From Chryseobacterium oranimense (lineage in GTDB: Bacteria; Bacteroidota; Bacteroidia; Flavobacteriales; Weeksellaceae): DNA of 64,000 nt. The notes beneath the pieces are model-generated. The model had not been told where the DNA came from and made no database searches. It saw only the letters and a program-made list of their open reading frames with translations. The translations under genes and the position numbers were made by a program. The stretch spans positions 1,178,001-1,242,000 of the forward strand of contig NZ_CP104203.1 of the NCBI RefSeq assembly GCF_025244725.1, read 5' to 3'. Positions within the stretch are counted from its first letter, which is position 1. The number at the start of each line of letters is the position of its first letter. Shown piece by piece: positions 41,044-50,203 of the stretch.

Positions 41044-42885
41044 ATGAAAAAAATCCCTCAACTCCTCTTTTTCATCTTTTTTTCTGTCTGCATACAGGCA
41101 CAGCAAAACTTTACTGACAGCTTACGCCAGGTATTAGTATCCAATCCGGAACCTGAACGGGCGATTGCCGTCCAGCAGCAATTGGCAGATTGGTATCGGG
41201 CTTCTGAACTCTACCCTGAAGCTATACAGATGGCTGAGCTTAGCCTGAAAAACAGCAAAAAAATGTCAACGGACAATCTGGGTACTGTAAAAGCCTATTG
41301 GATACTGTCAAACATTTATACCAATACAGAAAACTTTGACCGGTCGAAGGAATATATTGATAAAGCCTACTCTTCTGCGAAGAAGCAAAACAATCCTTTA
41401 GCGCTTGCCTATGCCCAATATGCTTCTGCCGTACTCAACAGTACTCTTTTTGACAGGGAAGGCACATTAAAGGCTCTCAATCTTGCCCTTTCCAATATTC
41501 CCGACCAGGAAAAGGAGCCATTACTTACAGCCCGCATCTACTATTTTCTCTATGGGATATATACTGAATGGAATGATGAACGGAAGTCCCTGGAATATAT
41601 TCATAAAGCATTGTTATTTGCCCAAAAATCTTCCAATAAAAACATGCTGGCCAATGTTTATTCTGCCACATCGGTTGTATACACTTTCCGGTACGAAAAA
41701 ACAAAGCAGAAAAAATACCTGGACAGTATCATGCAGCCACTGGATAAAACTATTAATATGTTTCACCGCTATCCGGGACAAATAATGAATAATACCTATG
41801 CCAATGCCCTGATCAATAAAGCCAGTTATTATCTGAAATATTATGATCCCAACAATCCTGATATCAAACAAAAAATACGTAATGCTATAAAAGAAGCATT
41901 GCAGGCAACACCATCAAGTAATGATGAGCTGATTGCCAGCGGCTACGGGATGCTGAGCGAATTAAGCATGACGGAAAATGATCTGCCGGCTGCAGAAAAT
42001 TATCTTACAACAGCTTATGAACAGATGTCGCAAAAGAAAAAGCCTTATTATCATACCCTTATCAATGTTCTCGGTTCTTTGGTGAAGCTTAGTACAAAGA
42101 AGGGAGATTATGAAAAAGCGTTCAGGTACCAGCAAAAAATAACAGATTACAGCAATCTTCTTTTTGACGAACAATCGGCTGCCAGTACCAAAAGGCTTGA
42201 AGCACAGTTTGAATTCGGCAAAAAAGAAAGAGAAATAAAAGCATTACATGAAAAGGCAGATGACCAGAAAAAAAAGAAATATCTTTTGATAGCCTTAATC
42301 GCCATTGGTGGAATTGGTGCTGTTTTTATGTTCCGCTCTTATTATTTTAACCTTAAATATTCTTTAGCCAGGGAAAAACAGCTTACTGCCGAAAAAAACG
42401 AAGCAGCCCTGCAGATAAAATATGAAAAGGAAGAACAGGCCCGCCTGAAAGCAGAACAGGAACTTCTGACGCTCCAGCAGCAAAAACTGCAGAACGAGGT
42501 AATGGCCAACCAGCTTCACCTACAGCATAAAAATGATGTATTATTACAGCTTAAAGAAAAGCTTTCCAATCAGGAATCCGTTAATATTCAGCAGATCATA
42601 CGGGAAGAAACCCTTACAGATAATGATTTCGAAAAGGCAAAATTCCATATCCAGGAAATGCATCCTGAATTTTTCAACAACCTGAATAAGCAGGCAAAAC
42701 AAAAGCTGACAACCTTAGACCTCAAATACTGCGCTTATCTTTATCTGGGAATGGATACCAAAATGATCGCCAATTTACTGAATGTAGAACCCAAAAGTGT
42801 ACGAATGACTAAATACAGGCTCAAACAGAAATTTGATCTGAATGCAGAAACTGATCTTGTGAACTATATTAAGGAAATAGGATAA
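41044..42885 (+). CDS. Membrane TPR protein with C-terminal LuxR-type HTH
   Basis: A 613-residue sensor-regulator: signal peptide ending SVCIQAQ, TPR repeats over ~30-380 (for example ELYPEAIQMAELSLKNSKKM, NPLALAYAQYASAVLNS), one membrane helix near 415 (YLLIALIAIGGIGAVFMF), a coiled coil (~430-510), and a helix-turn-helix at the C-terminus (LTTLDLKYCAYLYLGMDTKM, IANLLNVEPKSVRMTKYRL). This layout, common in Flavobacteriia, places TPRs in the periplasm and the DNA-binding domain in the cytoplasm. It is divergent from the seven-gene operon and may control it. Confidence 0.85.
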   Translation: MKKIPQLLFFIFFSVCIQAQQNFTDSLRQVLVSNPEPERAIAVQQQLADWYRASELYPEAIQMAELSLKNSKKMSTDNLGTVKAYWILSNIYTNTENFDRSKEYIDKAYSSAKKQNNPLALAYAQYASAVLNSTLFDREGTLKALNLALSNIPDQEKEPLLTARIYYFLYGIYTEWNDERKSLEYIHKALLFAQKSSNKNMLANVYSATSVVYTFRYEKTKQKKYLDSIMQPLDKTINMFHRYPGQIMNNTYANALINKASYYLKYYDPNNPDIKQKIRNAIKEALQATPSSNDELIASGYGMLSELSMTENDLPAAENYLTTAYEQMSQKKKPYYHTLINVLGSLVKLSTKKGDYEKAFRYQQKITDYSNLLFDEQSAASTKRLEAQFEFGKKEREIKALHEKADDQKKKKYLLIALIAIGGIGAVFMFRSYYFNLKYSLAREKQLTAEKNEAALQIKYEKEEQARLKAEQELLTLQQQKLQNEVMANQLHLQHKNDVLLQLKEKLSNQESVNIQQIIREETLTDNDFEKAKFHIQEMHPEFFNNLNKQAKQKLTTLDLKYCAYLYLGMDTKMIANLLNVEPKSVRMTKYRLKQKFDLNAETDLVNYIKEIG

Positions 42886-43106
42886 AATAGTCTTCGCAAT
42901 CATTATAACTGTTTTTATCTAATTTATTTATATTACTTCTAAGATTTATCTTTTTTAGTTGCTGTATTGGTAAGCTATCGCGAATTCTTTGGAAAAATCA
43001 AGTAGTGTAGTTCCGCCAACTGATTAATGCATGAATCAATAAAGTTTCAAATAAATGTATTTTCCTGATACCTCAAAAATAAATTGAAACTTGACTTTAA
43101 CTGTTG

Positions 43107-44141
43107 CTATTCTTGAATGAACCTTAGGATTAAATCTATCAATTCTGTTTTCCCTTTGTCGTCTTTGTCAAGAAACAGATAATGTGTTCCGTTTATTGTT
43201 TCAAATCTGGAATGTATGTATTTTGGAAAGTCATTTTTGAACGCATTCAGATCTATACTTCTCGACCAAAAGTCGTATTCAGATCTTATAATCATTGCTG
43301 GTACAGTAAGATCTTTTGCATCCCAGTATTTCTTGCCTAAAGCCATATAAAAGCTTTCTTCTTGAAAACCGGCGGGAACCTTAAATATATTTTTATCTGA
43401 GCCATAAGTACAGGCTTGGTCTTTGTATGCTTTTTCAACAACAGGAGATCTCCAATCTGCTTTATCCTCAACAGGAATCGTATTAGTCCACGAGGTTGTT
43501 AAAGTTTCTTTTGGGCTTTCCCTAAAAAAAGATGATTTATTATATTTTAAGTTGTCGTCTGGTAATGCATAAAATTTGTGCAAAGACCAATCGCCATTTA
43601 TTCCGTATAAACTGTTTAAGCTGATAATACTGTTTATATTTTTGGGATTTTTTATTGCAGTATAGCTAATCCAATGTCCACCTGTTGCCCAACCAAATAA
43701 GTTAACTTTTGGAATTTTGAAATTATACGTTATCCAATTCAAGGCGGACTGAATATCGTCACTGGCTTCATCTACATTTCCAATAATCAAATTTTTATCA
43801 GACAAATTATATTCAGGAAGAGATGATTTTCCCCAACCACGAATATTTAGAAGAAAAATATGAAGCCCTTTAGAGGCAAGCTCTTCTGCGAAACTTGGAA
43901 ATTCTGTATCCAAATCAAAAGACGTAATTGCATCCGGACCACCTCCGTGTACCATAAGTAAAGGTAGAATGGCTGAATTTAAATTATTTTGGTCATATAT
44001 CTCTTTTATTTGAAGCTGAACATTATCTGTTGATTTAATAAAGTATTCCTTTTTGTAGATTTCATTTGATTGCGCCATTATTTTACTATTGATTAATGCA
44101 AATAGAACTAATTGATATATTATTGTTTTTATAAATCGCAT
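43107..44141 (-). CDS. Exported alpha/beta hydrolase-like protein without a nucleophile
   Basis: A 344-residue protein with signal peptide ending SKIMAQ. The fold is clear: oxyanion region LLMVHGGGPDAITSF, LNIRGWGKS, acid in IRSEYDFWSRS near 295 and His in INGTHYLFLD near 320. At the nucleophile elbow, however, the sequence is LFGWATGGHW, with Ala where the catalytic Ser (G-x-S-x-G) belongs. The gene is intact, so the protein may be a non-catalytic binder or use another residue. It stands alone on the minus strand. Confidence 0.75.
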   Translation of the reverse strand: MRFIKTIIYQLVLFALINSKIMAQSNEIYKKEYFIKSTDNVQLQIKEIYDQNNLNSAILPLLMVHGGGPDAITSFDLDTEFPSFAEELASKGLHIFLLNIRGWGKSSLPEYNLSDKNLIIGNVDEASDDIQSALNWITYNFKIPKVNLFGWATGGHWISYTAIKNPKNINSIISLNSLYGINGDWSLHKFYALPDDNLKYNKSSFFRESPKETLTTSWTNTIPVEDKADWRSPVVEKAYKDQACTYGSDKNIFKVPAGFQEESFYMALGKKYWDAKDLTVPAMIIRSEYDFWSRSIDLNAFKNDFPKYIHSRFETINGTHYLFLDKDDKGKTELIDLILRFIQE

Positions 44142-44266
44142 TTTTATAGTTTTAGTTAAAGATAAAAACTATTTCAATTAAAAAATCTCTGGTTTTTGTT
44201 AAATTATTATATTAAATCCTTTATGTTTTCATATGAGATCAGGCCAGAAATAATCTAATCTTTTAA

Positions 44267-44683
44267 TTATTTCAGTGCCAATACAACAGTTCCGCTGATA
44301 ATCAGTAAAGCTCCGATTATGGTTTTTAAAGTCAGCGTTTCTTTGAAAAATAATACCGCCAGAATGATTGCTATGGCCACACTCAGTTTATCTACAGCGG
44401 CAACCTGTGACACATTTCCGATCTGTAAAGCTTTAAAATAAAATAACCACGACAGCCCTGTTGCTACTCCCGATAAAACAAGAAAAATAATATTAATTCT
44501 CGATAATGAGCCAATTTCCTTTGCTTCACCCTTTACAAATACAATGCTCCAGACAATCACAAGAATGACGATTGTTCTGATTCCCGTTGCGAGATTGGAA
44601 TTGATATTAGACACTCCCATTTTCGCAAAAATAGCTGTAAATGCCGCAAATAAAGCTGAAAGTAATGCATAATAGAACCACAT
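44267..44683 (-). CDS. Single-domain EamA (DMT) transporter protein
   Basis: A 138-residue membrane protein with five hydrophobic helices, ending VAIILAVLFFKETLTLKTII, the typical EamA module end (F-x-E-x-x-x). Full-size DMT exporters have two such modules, so this acts as a dimer or is a small variant. Probably cotranscribed with the PAP2 gene 21 bases upstream. Confidence 0.82.
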   Translation of the reverse strand: MWFYYALLSALFAAFTAIFAKMGVSNINSNLATGIRTIVILVIVWSIVFVKGEAKEIGSLSRINIIFLVLSGVATGLSWLFYFKALQIGNVSQVAAVDKLSVAIAIILAVLFFKETLTLKTIIGALLIISGTVVLALK

Positions 44684-44704
44684 ATCCTTATTTTTTGAGG
44701 TTAC

Positions 44705-45505
44705 CTAAAAAGTTTTAACTAAGCCAATCCCTATACTTTTATCCTGATAAAAAGGCATTACCATAGTAGCTGTATTTTTGTTTTTACCGCCCAGCATGGT
44801 ATTGATTTTTGGGTACAGCCAATAAGCCAGTTCTGTTGAAAGAATACCAAATCCGGCTCCTGCTACCACATCTCCTACCCAATGCTTATCATTCAGCATC
44901 CTGTAGATTCCTGTAAAAACAGCCAGGGAATACCCGGAAATTCCCAGCAGGAAATTGGTGTCTTTATATTCCCTGAACATAAACTGTGCAGAAGCAAAAG
45001 CTATTGCCGTATGTCCTGAAGGAAAAGACAGATTATTCGACTGATCTGGTCTTTCCTCTTTTACAATATGCTTCAAAGGAATGGTTATGGCAGAGGTAAT
45101 CAGCATGGATGTTCCGTAGATGATCGTTCTGTCTCTGAAATTATGTTTTCCTTCCACACCAATGGCATTCAGGCCGTATACCAAAGCCGCAGGAGCAAAC
45201 TGGGTGTAGCTATCCAGTTTTATATGATCCGGTTTGTGTTCATTGATTTCATCTCTGGTAGAAAAATTCAATTTTTTTAAATCTTTCACCGTTAAACTGG
45301 CAACTCCATAGCCAATAAGGGCTCCCGGGATGATCAGTCTTTTATAGTTAAAACGTTCTTTTTCAGTATTTGATATAACTGTACTGTCCTTGATGTTCTC
45401 AGGAACCTGAATGCTGTCACTATTGTTTTGTGCAGCTACTTTCCCGTAAGATGAAATTAGAACGAGAAAACTGAGAACCATTTTTTTATAATGCTTTGGT
45501 ATCAT
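44705..45505 (-). CDS. PAP2 family phosphatase, exported
   Basis: A 266-residue membrane phosphatase with signal peptide (SSYGKVAAQ). The three PAP2 motifs are complete: K-x6-RP in KHIVKEERP, PSGH in SFPSGHTAIAF, and R-x5-H-x3-D in YRMLNDKHWVGD. Family members remove phosphates from lipid phosphates such as undecaprenyl pyrophosphate or lipid A. Upstream of the EamA gene. A weak copy of the 11-bp-period direct repeat lies just upstream, too poor to claim. Confidence 0.88.
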   Translation of the reverse strand: MIPKHYKKMVLSFLVLISSYGKVAAQNNSDSIQVPENIKDSTVISNTEKERFNYKRLIIPGALIGYGVASLTVKDLKKLNFSTRDEINEHKPDHIKLDSYTQFAPAALVYGLNAIGVEGKHNFRDRTIIYGTSMLITSAITIPLKHIVKEERPDQSNNLSFPSGHTAIAFASAQFMFREYKDTNFLLGISGYSLAVFTGIYRMLNDKHWVGDVVAGAGFGILSTELAYWLYPKINTMLGGKNKNTATMVMPFYQDKSIGIGLVKTF

Positions 45506-45536
45506 AACATGGGTATTAATGTGGCTGAATTTTATT

Positions 45537-46118
45537 TTAAATATTTTGATACAACTGAATATTAACAGCTTTAAACCTACTTAAGATTTCCCGGCCATAA
45601 TCTGTATAATATTGATGTTCAGTGAGAAACCTGTAATTTTTCATCTGCCATTCTTCGTCTGTGTAAACCAATCCGAGATAGATTTCAAATTCCTTCCGTA
45701 TGGCTTTATCATATTTTCTATAATTTGCTTTGGTCAAATGATACATATCTGCATCACAGATCACTTTTTCCAGTAGGGATGAAGGCTTTGGAGGATATTT
45801 TGTAGAGTCGATACACTGTAAAACAGCTTCGGTAAAGCCTTTATCACATCCGGAACTGTCCAGAAAGCTCTTTGCTAATTCCTTGCTTTCCTCCTCATGT
45901 CCGATGTAGGCATTTGCGTATCCACAATCATGAAACCATGCAGAAACCTGTACGATACGCATTTCTTCCTCAGAAAGATGTGCTTGCAAACCAATTTCCC
46001 GTACAGCATCTGCCACTTCATAAGTATGCCCGATATTATGAAAAGAGAGCTCATCCGAAAGATTTTCCGAAAGAAACAGGGTCACATAATTTCTGACAGC
46101 TTCAATTAAATTGTTCAT
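45537..46118 (-). CDS. HD domain protein
   Basis: A 193-residue metal-dependent phosphohydrolase-like protein: H in LSFHNIGHTYEV, the HD pair in SAWFHDCGYANAYIGHEE, and a later D in CDADMYHL supply the metal ligands. Substrate unknown. It starts 12 bases after the stop of the TonB receptor and lies on the same strand, so it may be the last gene of that transcript. Confidence 0.85.
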   Translation of the reverse strand: MNNLIEAVRNYVTLFLSENLSDELSFHNIGHTYEVADAVREIGLQAHLSEEEMRIVQVSAWFHDCGYANAYIGHEEESKELAKSFLDSSGCDKGFTEAVLQCIDSTKYPPKPSSLLEKVICDADMYHLTKANYRKYDKAIRKEFEIYLGLVYTDEEWQMKNYRFLTEHQYYTDYGREILSRFKAVNIQLYQNI

Positions 46119-46130
46119 GACTATTGTATT

Positions 46131-48554
46131 TTAAAACTTATAGCTATACCCCAGCCTTATCACCTGGGTTTCGTAATAATCATCATTCGTATATGAAAAA
46201 CCGTTTCCTTGAATTTTTTTCCTGATAACCATGGTGTTCAGCAAATCGGTTGCATTCAGGAATATTTCTCCTTTACCGTTTTGAATTGATTTTTTTATAC
46301 CCAGATCCATTGAAAACCTTGAGCCTACTCTCCCCTGTGGAATAATATCCGGTGCCAGGTAAACTGCAGTGAGCTGCGCATTCAGATCTTTAGACAGTTT
46401 AAAAATGTTATTCAGTTTTACGTTTCCTGAAATGGCTGTTTCCCGGCCCGCAGAAAATACAGTCGGCTGTGGATAAAGGTTTTCCACGGAAAATGCATTG
46501 ATCTGGTTTCTGTAGATATTTCCATTGATATTGAAAGAATATACTTTTGAAACTTTCTGATTCCAGATCATTTCCAATCCCGAATTATAACTTTTCCCTG
46601 CATTTTGGAATACGGCATAAATTAAAGTACTTTCCGGAACAATACTCGAGATCCGGGTGATGGTTCCATTGGCAAAGCGTTGATACAAAGCTGAATACAG
46701 ATACCCGTTATCCCAGTTATACTTATGTCCCAGCTCAATAGAATTGGTAAACTGCGGTCTCAATTGCGGATTACCAACCTTTATAATTTCTGCATCATCA
46801 TATTTCGGAAAAATCCTGATATCTACCTCATTAGGACGGTCTACCCTTCTGTTGTAAAATATGGACAGTTTATTGTGATCATTAAGTTTATAGGCCAGTC
46901 TCAGATTCGGAAAAGGTTGGGTATAATTATAACTGTCACTTTTGTAAGTAGGATGATTGGGGTTTACATCATATTGCACCTTCACATATTCCAGTCTCAC
47001 TCCAAGCTCGGCTTCCCATTTTTCATTCTCGAAAATGTAATTTCCGTATACAGCCGGAATCAGTTCTTTATATGTTGCCCAGCCACCTGCATTGGCATCT
47101 AAAACAGAGTTGGTTCCCGGAATAAAATTCATATTGGTAGGAATGTTCCTGTTTCTTAATTTAATCCCTGTCTCGATGCGGCCATATTTTAAGGGCTTTA
47201 CATAATCAACATTAAAATCATAAACCTGCTCATCAGATAACAGTTTGAAAGCATCTGTTCCGGTTGAATTAGGCAAATAATTATCGTAAAAATATTTCTC
47301 GTCTTCCCTGTGGAAGGTATAATTAAATCCTACATTCAAAAGATGTCCTGCTTCTTTGAACTTATGCTGATAAGAAGCTGTTCCCATTATGGTGGTTTTC
47401 AATTCATCTTCCAGAAACTGCCAAAGTCTTAGACGCTGGGAAAAATCTCCGTTAAAAAACGGCTGGTCGCCACGGTCTATAATTTTCTCACTTCCATACA
47501 ATCCGGAAATTGTTAACGTATTTTGAGCATCTATATTCCAGTCGATTCCTGCTTTTGTGGTGAGATAGTTGGTGTTTCTGTTTCGTTTCAGCTGGGAATT
47601 AATGATGGTTCCGTCGTCATAGGTCCTGGTTACAAATTCATTTTTATTAAGCGTTTGCGTATATAAATCATCAGCCTGAAAGAAAACATTCACTTTATTT
47701 TTTCTGTAGTTCAAAGAAACTGACGGGTTAATTTTTGGCGTAATCGTATACTGAGGCCTGATTGTCGGAAGATTTTCTTTTCTTACCCAATAAGAACCTG
47801 TACCATAAGTAAAACCGATTTTTCCGTTCCAGCCGTTCTGCTTGTTTTTCTTCATGATAATATTGATGATTCCGGCATTTCCGTTGGCATCGTATTTTGA
47901 AGAAGGGTTGTTGATGATTTCAATTTTATCAATTGCTGAAGCGGGAATATTGTCCAACCCTGACTGGCTTCCAAAACCTGTTAATGCAGTTTGTTTGCCA
48001 TCAATCAGCACCGTTACCTTATCGTTACCGCGAAGCTGTACTTTTCCGTCCTGAACCGTAACGCCAGGCAGATTCTGCATGCTCTGCAAAACAGAACCTC
48101 CGCTTTGGCTGATATTATCTGCAACCGAATAGGTTTTCTTATCCAATGCACTGCTTAATTCATTTTTCTTTAAAGACGTTACAACTACTTCCTCAATCTT
48201 TGTTTCTTTTTCCTGAATCTGCTCAAGCTCAATGGCAGGAACTTCAATAAATTCCGACTGGCTTCCCACAAAAAGATGCTGGGTATGCTTTCGGAAACCT
48301 GAAAGTAAAAATTCCAGCCGATAATTTCCTGGTTTGATTCCTGTTAAGGAAAATCTACCTTCTTCATTGGTAATTGTCCCGGCCACAAAGGCAGAGTCAT
48401 TGACTGTTTTTGCCATTACATTTACGTATGATAACCCGGACAGCTTCATTTTATTTTTTACTATTCCCGAAACTGTAACTACAGCAACCTGTGCAAAAAC
48501 CATTGAAGAACTTAAAAGTGTTATTAAAAAAAGAAACAGCCTGATCCTATTCAT
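46131..48554 (-). CDS. TonB-dependent receptor family outer membrane protein
   Basis: An 807-residue outer-membrane protein: signal peptide ending MVFAQ, a carboxypeptidase-regulatory-like beta-sandwich (residues ~28-115, with GTITNEEGRFSLTGIKPGNY), a plug (SVLQSMQNLPGVTVQDGKVQ, LRGNDKVTVLIDGKQTALTG) and a barrel ending VIRLGYSYKF. The plug form belongs to the outer-membrane beta-barrel family 14-like receptors. Substrate unknown. Confidence 0.88.
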   Translation of the reverse strand: MNRIRLFLFLITLLSSSMVFAQVAVVTVSGIVKNKMKLSGLSYVNVMAKTVNDSAFVAGTITNEEGRFSLTGIKPGNYRLEFLLSGFRKHTQHLFVGSQSEFIEVPAIELEQIQEKETKIEEVVVTSLKKNELSSALDKKTYSVADNISQSGGSVLQSMQNLPGVTVQDGKVQLRGNDKVTVLIDGKQTALTGFGSQSGLDNIPASAIDKIEIINNPSSKYDANGNAGIINIIMKKNKQNGWNGKIGFTYGTGSYWVRKENLPTIRPQYTITPKINPSVSLNYRKNKVNVFFQADDLYTQTLNKNEFVTRTYDDGTIINSQLKRNRNTNYLTTKAGIDWNIDAQNTLTISGLYGSEKIIDRGDQPFFNGDFSQRLRLWQFLEDELKTTIMGTASYQHKFKEAGHLLNVGFNYTFHREDEKYFYDNYLPNSTGTDAFKLLSDEQVYDFNVDYVKPLKYGRIETGIKLRNRNIPTNMNFIPGTNSVLDANAGGWATYKELIPAVYGNYIFENEKWEAELGVRLEYVKVQYDVNPNHPTYKSDSYNYTQPFPNLRLAYKLNDHNKLSIFYNRRVDRPNEVDIRIFPKYDDAEIIKVGNPQLRPQFTNSIELGHKYNWDNGYLYSALYQRFANGTITRISSIVPESTLIYAVFQNAGKSYNSGLEMIWNQKVSKVYSFNINGNIYRNQINAFSVENLYPQPTVFSAGRETAISGNVKLNNIFKLSKDLNAQLTAVYLAPDIIPQGRVGSRFSMDLGIKKSIQNGKGEIFLNATDLLNTMVIRKKIQGNGFSYTNDDYYETQVIRLGYSYKF

Positions 48555-48582
48555 ATTGTAGATTTAAATTTTTATAATAAAT

Positions 48583-48599
48583 AATGGAGTGCCTCCATT
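48583..48599 (-). terminator. Hairpin after the PepSY-like gene
   Basis: Seven-base arms (48583-48589 and 48593-48599) with a three-base loop and AT-rich flanks, in the spacer after the PepSY-like gene stop. Weak terminator. Confidence 0.45.
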
Positions 48600-48638
48600 T
48601 ATAAAGACGTTTTGTGATGCAGATTTGTATCTGGATTT

Positions 48639-49067
48639 CTAATCTTTAATTTCCTTTATAAATTTTCCTTTATTATCGAAAATCAGATCTTTATTGTTTA
48701 TTTCTGCCTCATAGGTAACAACACCTTTGTCATCAGTGATTTTAGCTGCTCCTTTTATTTTTTGGTGCGGATAGTTTTTAGCTACATATCCTTTTATTGG
48801 AGCAGAAAGGGAGTTACTGTCTATTTCTCTTTCCGTTTCAAGAATATTACCTGTAGTATTAATCAAAACGGAAGTTTCCGTTCCATTCATTTTAAAACCA
48901 GCTTCATAATTGTCTTTTTCTTTTTCCCATTTTACATCTTTTACAGTTGGGAATTGCTTTTGAAAACTTTTTTGAACAGAAGCAGGAACATCTTTTTGTT
49001 GAACTTTTTGTGCATTAACCAAAGCTACAGTGGTAGTAATTATCAATAGAGTTGCTAACTTTTTCAT
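48639..49067 (-). CDS. PepSY-like (DUF2874) periplasmic protein
   Basis: A 142-residue exported protein with signal peptide ending LVNAQ and two copies of a PepSY-like fold: DVPASVQKSFQKQFPTVKDV followed by WEKEKDNYEAGFKMNGTE, and IKGYVAKNYPHQKIKGAAKI followed by VTYEAEINNKDLIFD. Genes of this type in Bacteroidota often lie next to two-component systems. A match to the regulon direct repeat is 41 bases upstream. Confidence 0.85.
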   Translation of the reverse strand: MKKLATLLIITTTVALVNAQKVQQKDVPASVQKSFQKQFPTVKDVKWEKEKDNYEAGFKMNGTETSVLINTTGNILETEREIDSNSLSAPIKGYVAKNYPHQKIKGAAKITDDKGVVTYEAEINNKDLIFDNKGKFIKEIKD

Positions 49068-49107
49068 TTTACTTATATTTAGTTTACACTACAAATTTGA
49101 ATAACGA

Positions 49108-49125
49108 TTTAGGAGAAATTTTGAA
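49108..49125 (-). promoter_or_regulatory. Direct-repeat site upstream of the PepSY-like gene
   Basis: TTTAGGA-GAAA-TTTTGAA, period 11, two mismatches to TTYTGAA-N4-TTYTGAA. A -7-like box CAAATTTG (minus-strand CAAATTTG, one mismatch) lies at 49092-49099, the same nine-base offset as at the TonB and PAP2 sites. Confidence 0.55.
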
Positions 49126-49173
49126 TTTTCAGGTCTTAAAAAATATATTCTTACTTTTTATTGAATTCGGTTT

Positions 49174-50193
49174 TTACTTAATAGTTTTCACCGCAAGAAC
49201 CTGAAATGTTCCTTCTTTAATTTTTGGCCTTCCACGGCTGTCCTTTTCTTTGTCATCAAAATCGGCTGTTGGCAAATACAAATCGTGTGTCGAGCTATCT
49301 AATGCGATGGTACGGGCTCCTTTTTTAGTTGTTATATTTTTGAGTGCTATAAACTGATTGGCATTTTTTTCCTGAACAACAGAGATATTTCCTTCTCCGT
49401 TAGAGGTATAGATGGTCTTGGTTTTATCATCGAAAACAGTACCGTCACAACCTTCTCCGATAGGCATTTTCTTAACCAATTTTCCTGTTTCTGAATCTAA
49501 AATCACCAGCATTTTATCGCAGGTACTGAAAAGCCTGTTCGTTTTTGTATCAATGGCAAGTCCCGAAGGTTCTTCTTCTTTATCTAAATTCCAATGATTG
49601 ATTACCGTAAAATTTTGAGCATCAATCACTACAATTTCATTTTTATCTTCAATATTGACGAATATTTTTCCTTTGCCGTTGCTTACGGCAGTTTCGGGTT
49701 TACCACCAACGTCGATAGTATTCACAACCGTATTATTGACAGGGTTAATAACACTTATATTATTGGTTTTCCCATTGCAGACAATTAGCTTTTTAGAAAA
49801 AGTTTCGTAAAAAACAGCATCTGGATTTTGCCCAACCGCAATTTCAGTTATAACCTGATTGGTCTTAGTATCAAATACTTTTACAGAATTTAATTTTCCA
49901 CAAGTAATATATCCATTCGTGGAACCCGGAATAAATGCGATGCCGTGAACACCTGTTGTTCCTTCAATTTCACCCAGATTTTCACCTGTTGTTTTATTTA
50001 AAATATTGACCCTGGTTCCGTGGCTTACATATAATAGATTGTTTTCAGGATTTACGGTTAAGTAATCCCAACCGTCGCTGTTACCTCCTATTTTAAAAGT
50101 TTTAATTGTATTGGAAGAAACCGTTTTCTGAGCTGAAACATGGACTGAAAGACACAAAAATGTGCTTGCAATAATAAAAGATTTTGTTTTCAT
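49174..50193 (-). CDS. YncE-like beta-propeller protein
   Basis: Signal peptide ending HVSAQ, then seven repeats of about 40-45 residues of the YVTN type (for example VKVFDTKTNQVITEIAVG, ISVINPVNNTVVNTIDVGGK), forming a propeller that fills the 339-residue protein. The gene begins ten bases after the RND pump stop and completes the efflux operon. Such propellers are periplasmic or surface proteins; role in the efflux operon is not known. Confidence 0.88.
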   Translation of the reverse strand: MKTKSFIIASTFLCLSVHVSAQKTVSSNTIKTFKIGGNSDGWDYLTVNPENNLLYVSHGTRVNILNKTTGENLGEIEGTTGVHGIAFIPGSTNGYITCGKLNSVKVFDTKTNQVITEIAVGQNPDAVFYETFSKKLIVCNGKTNNISVINPVNNTVVNTIDVGGKPETAVSNGKGKIFVNIEDKNEIVVIDAQNFTVINHWNLDKEEEPSGLAIDTKTNRLFSTCDKMLVILDSETGKLVKKMPIGEGCDGTVFDDKTKTIYTSNGEGNISVVQEKNANQFIALKNITTKKGARTIALDSSTHDLYLPTADFDDKEKDSRGRPKIKEGTFQVLAVKTIK

Positions 50194-50203
50194 TTTTAAT
50201 AAT

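Noticed and set aside
45522..45539. Sixth regulon site upstream of the first PAP2 gene
   Set aside because: The sequence GGCTGAA-TTTT-ATTTTAA keeps too few of the consensus bases and is placed closer to the start than the others.
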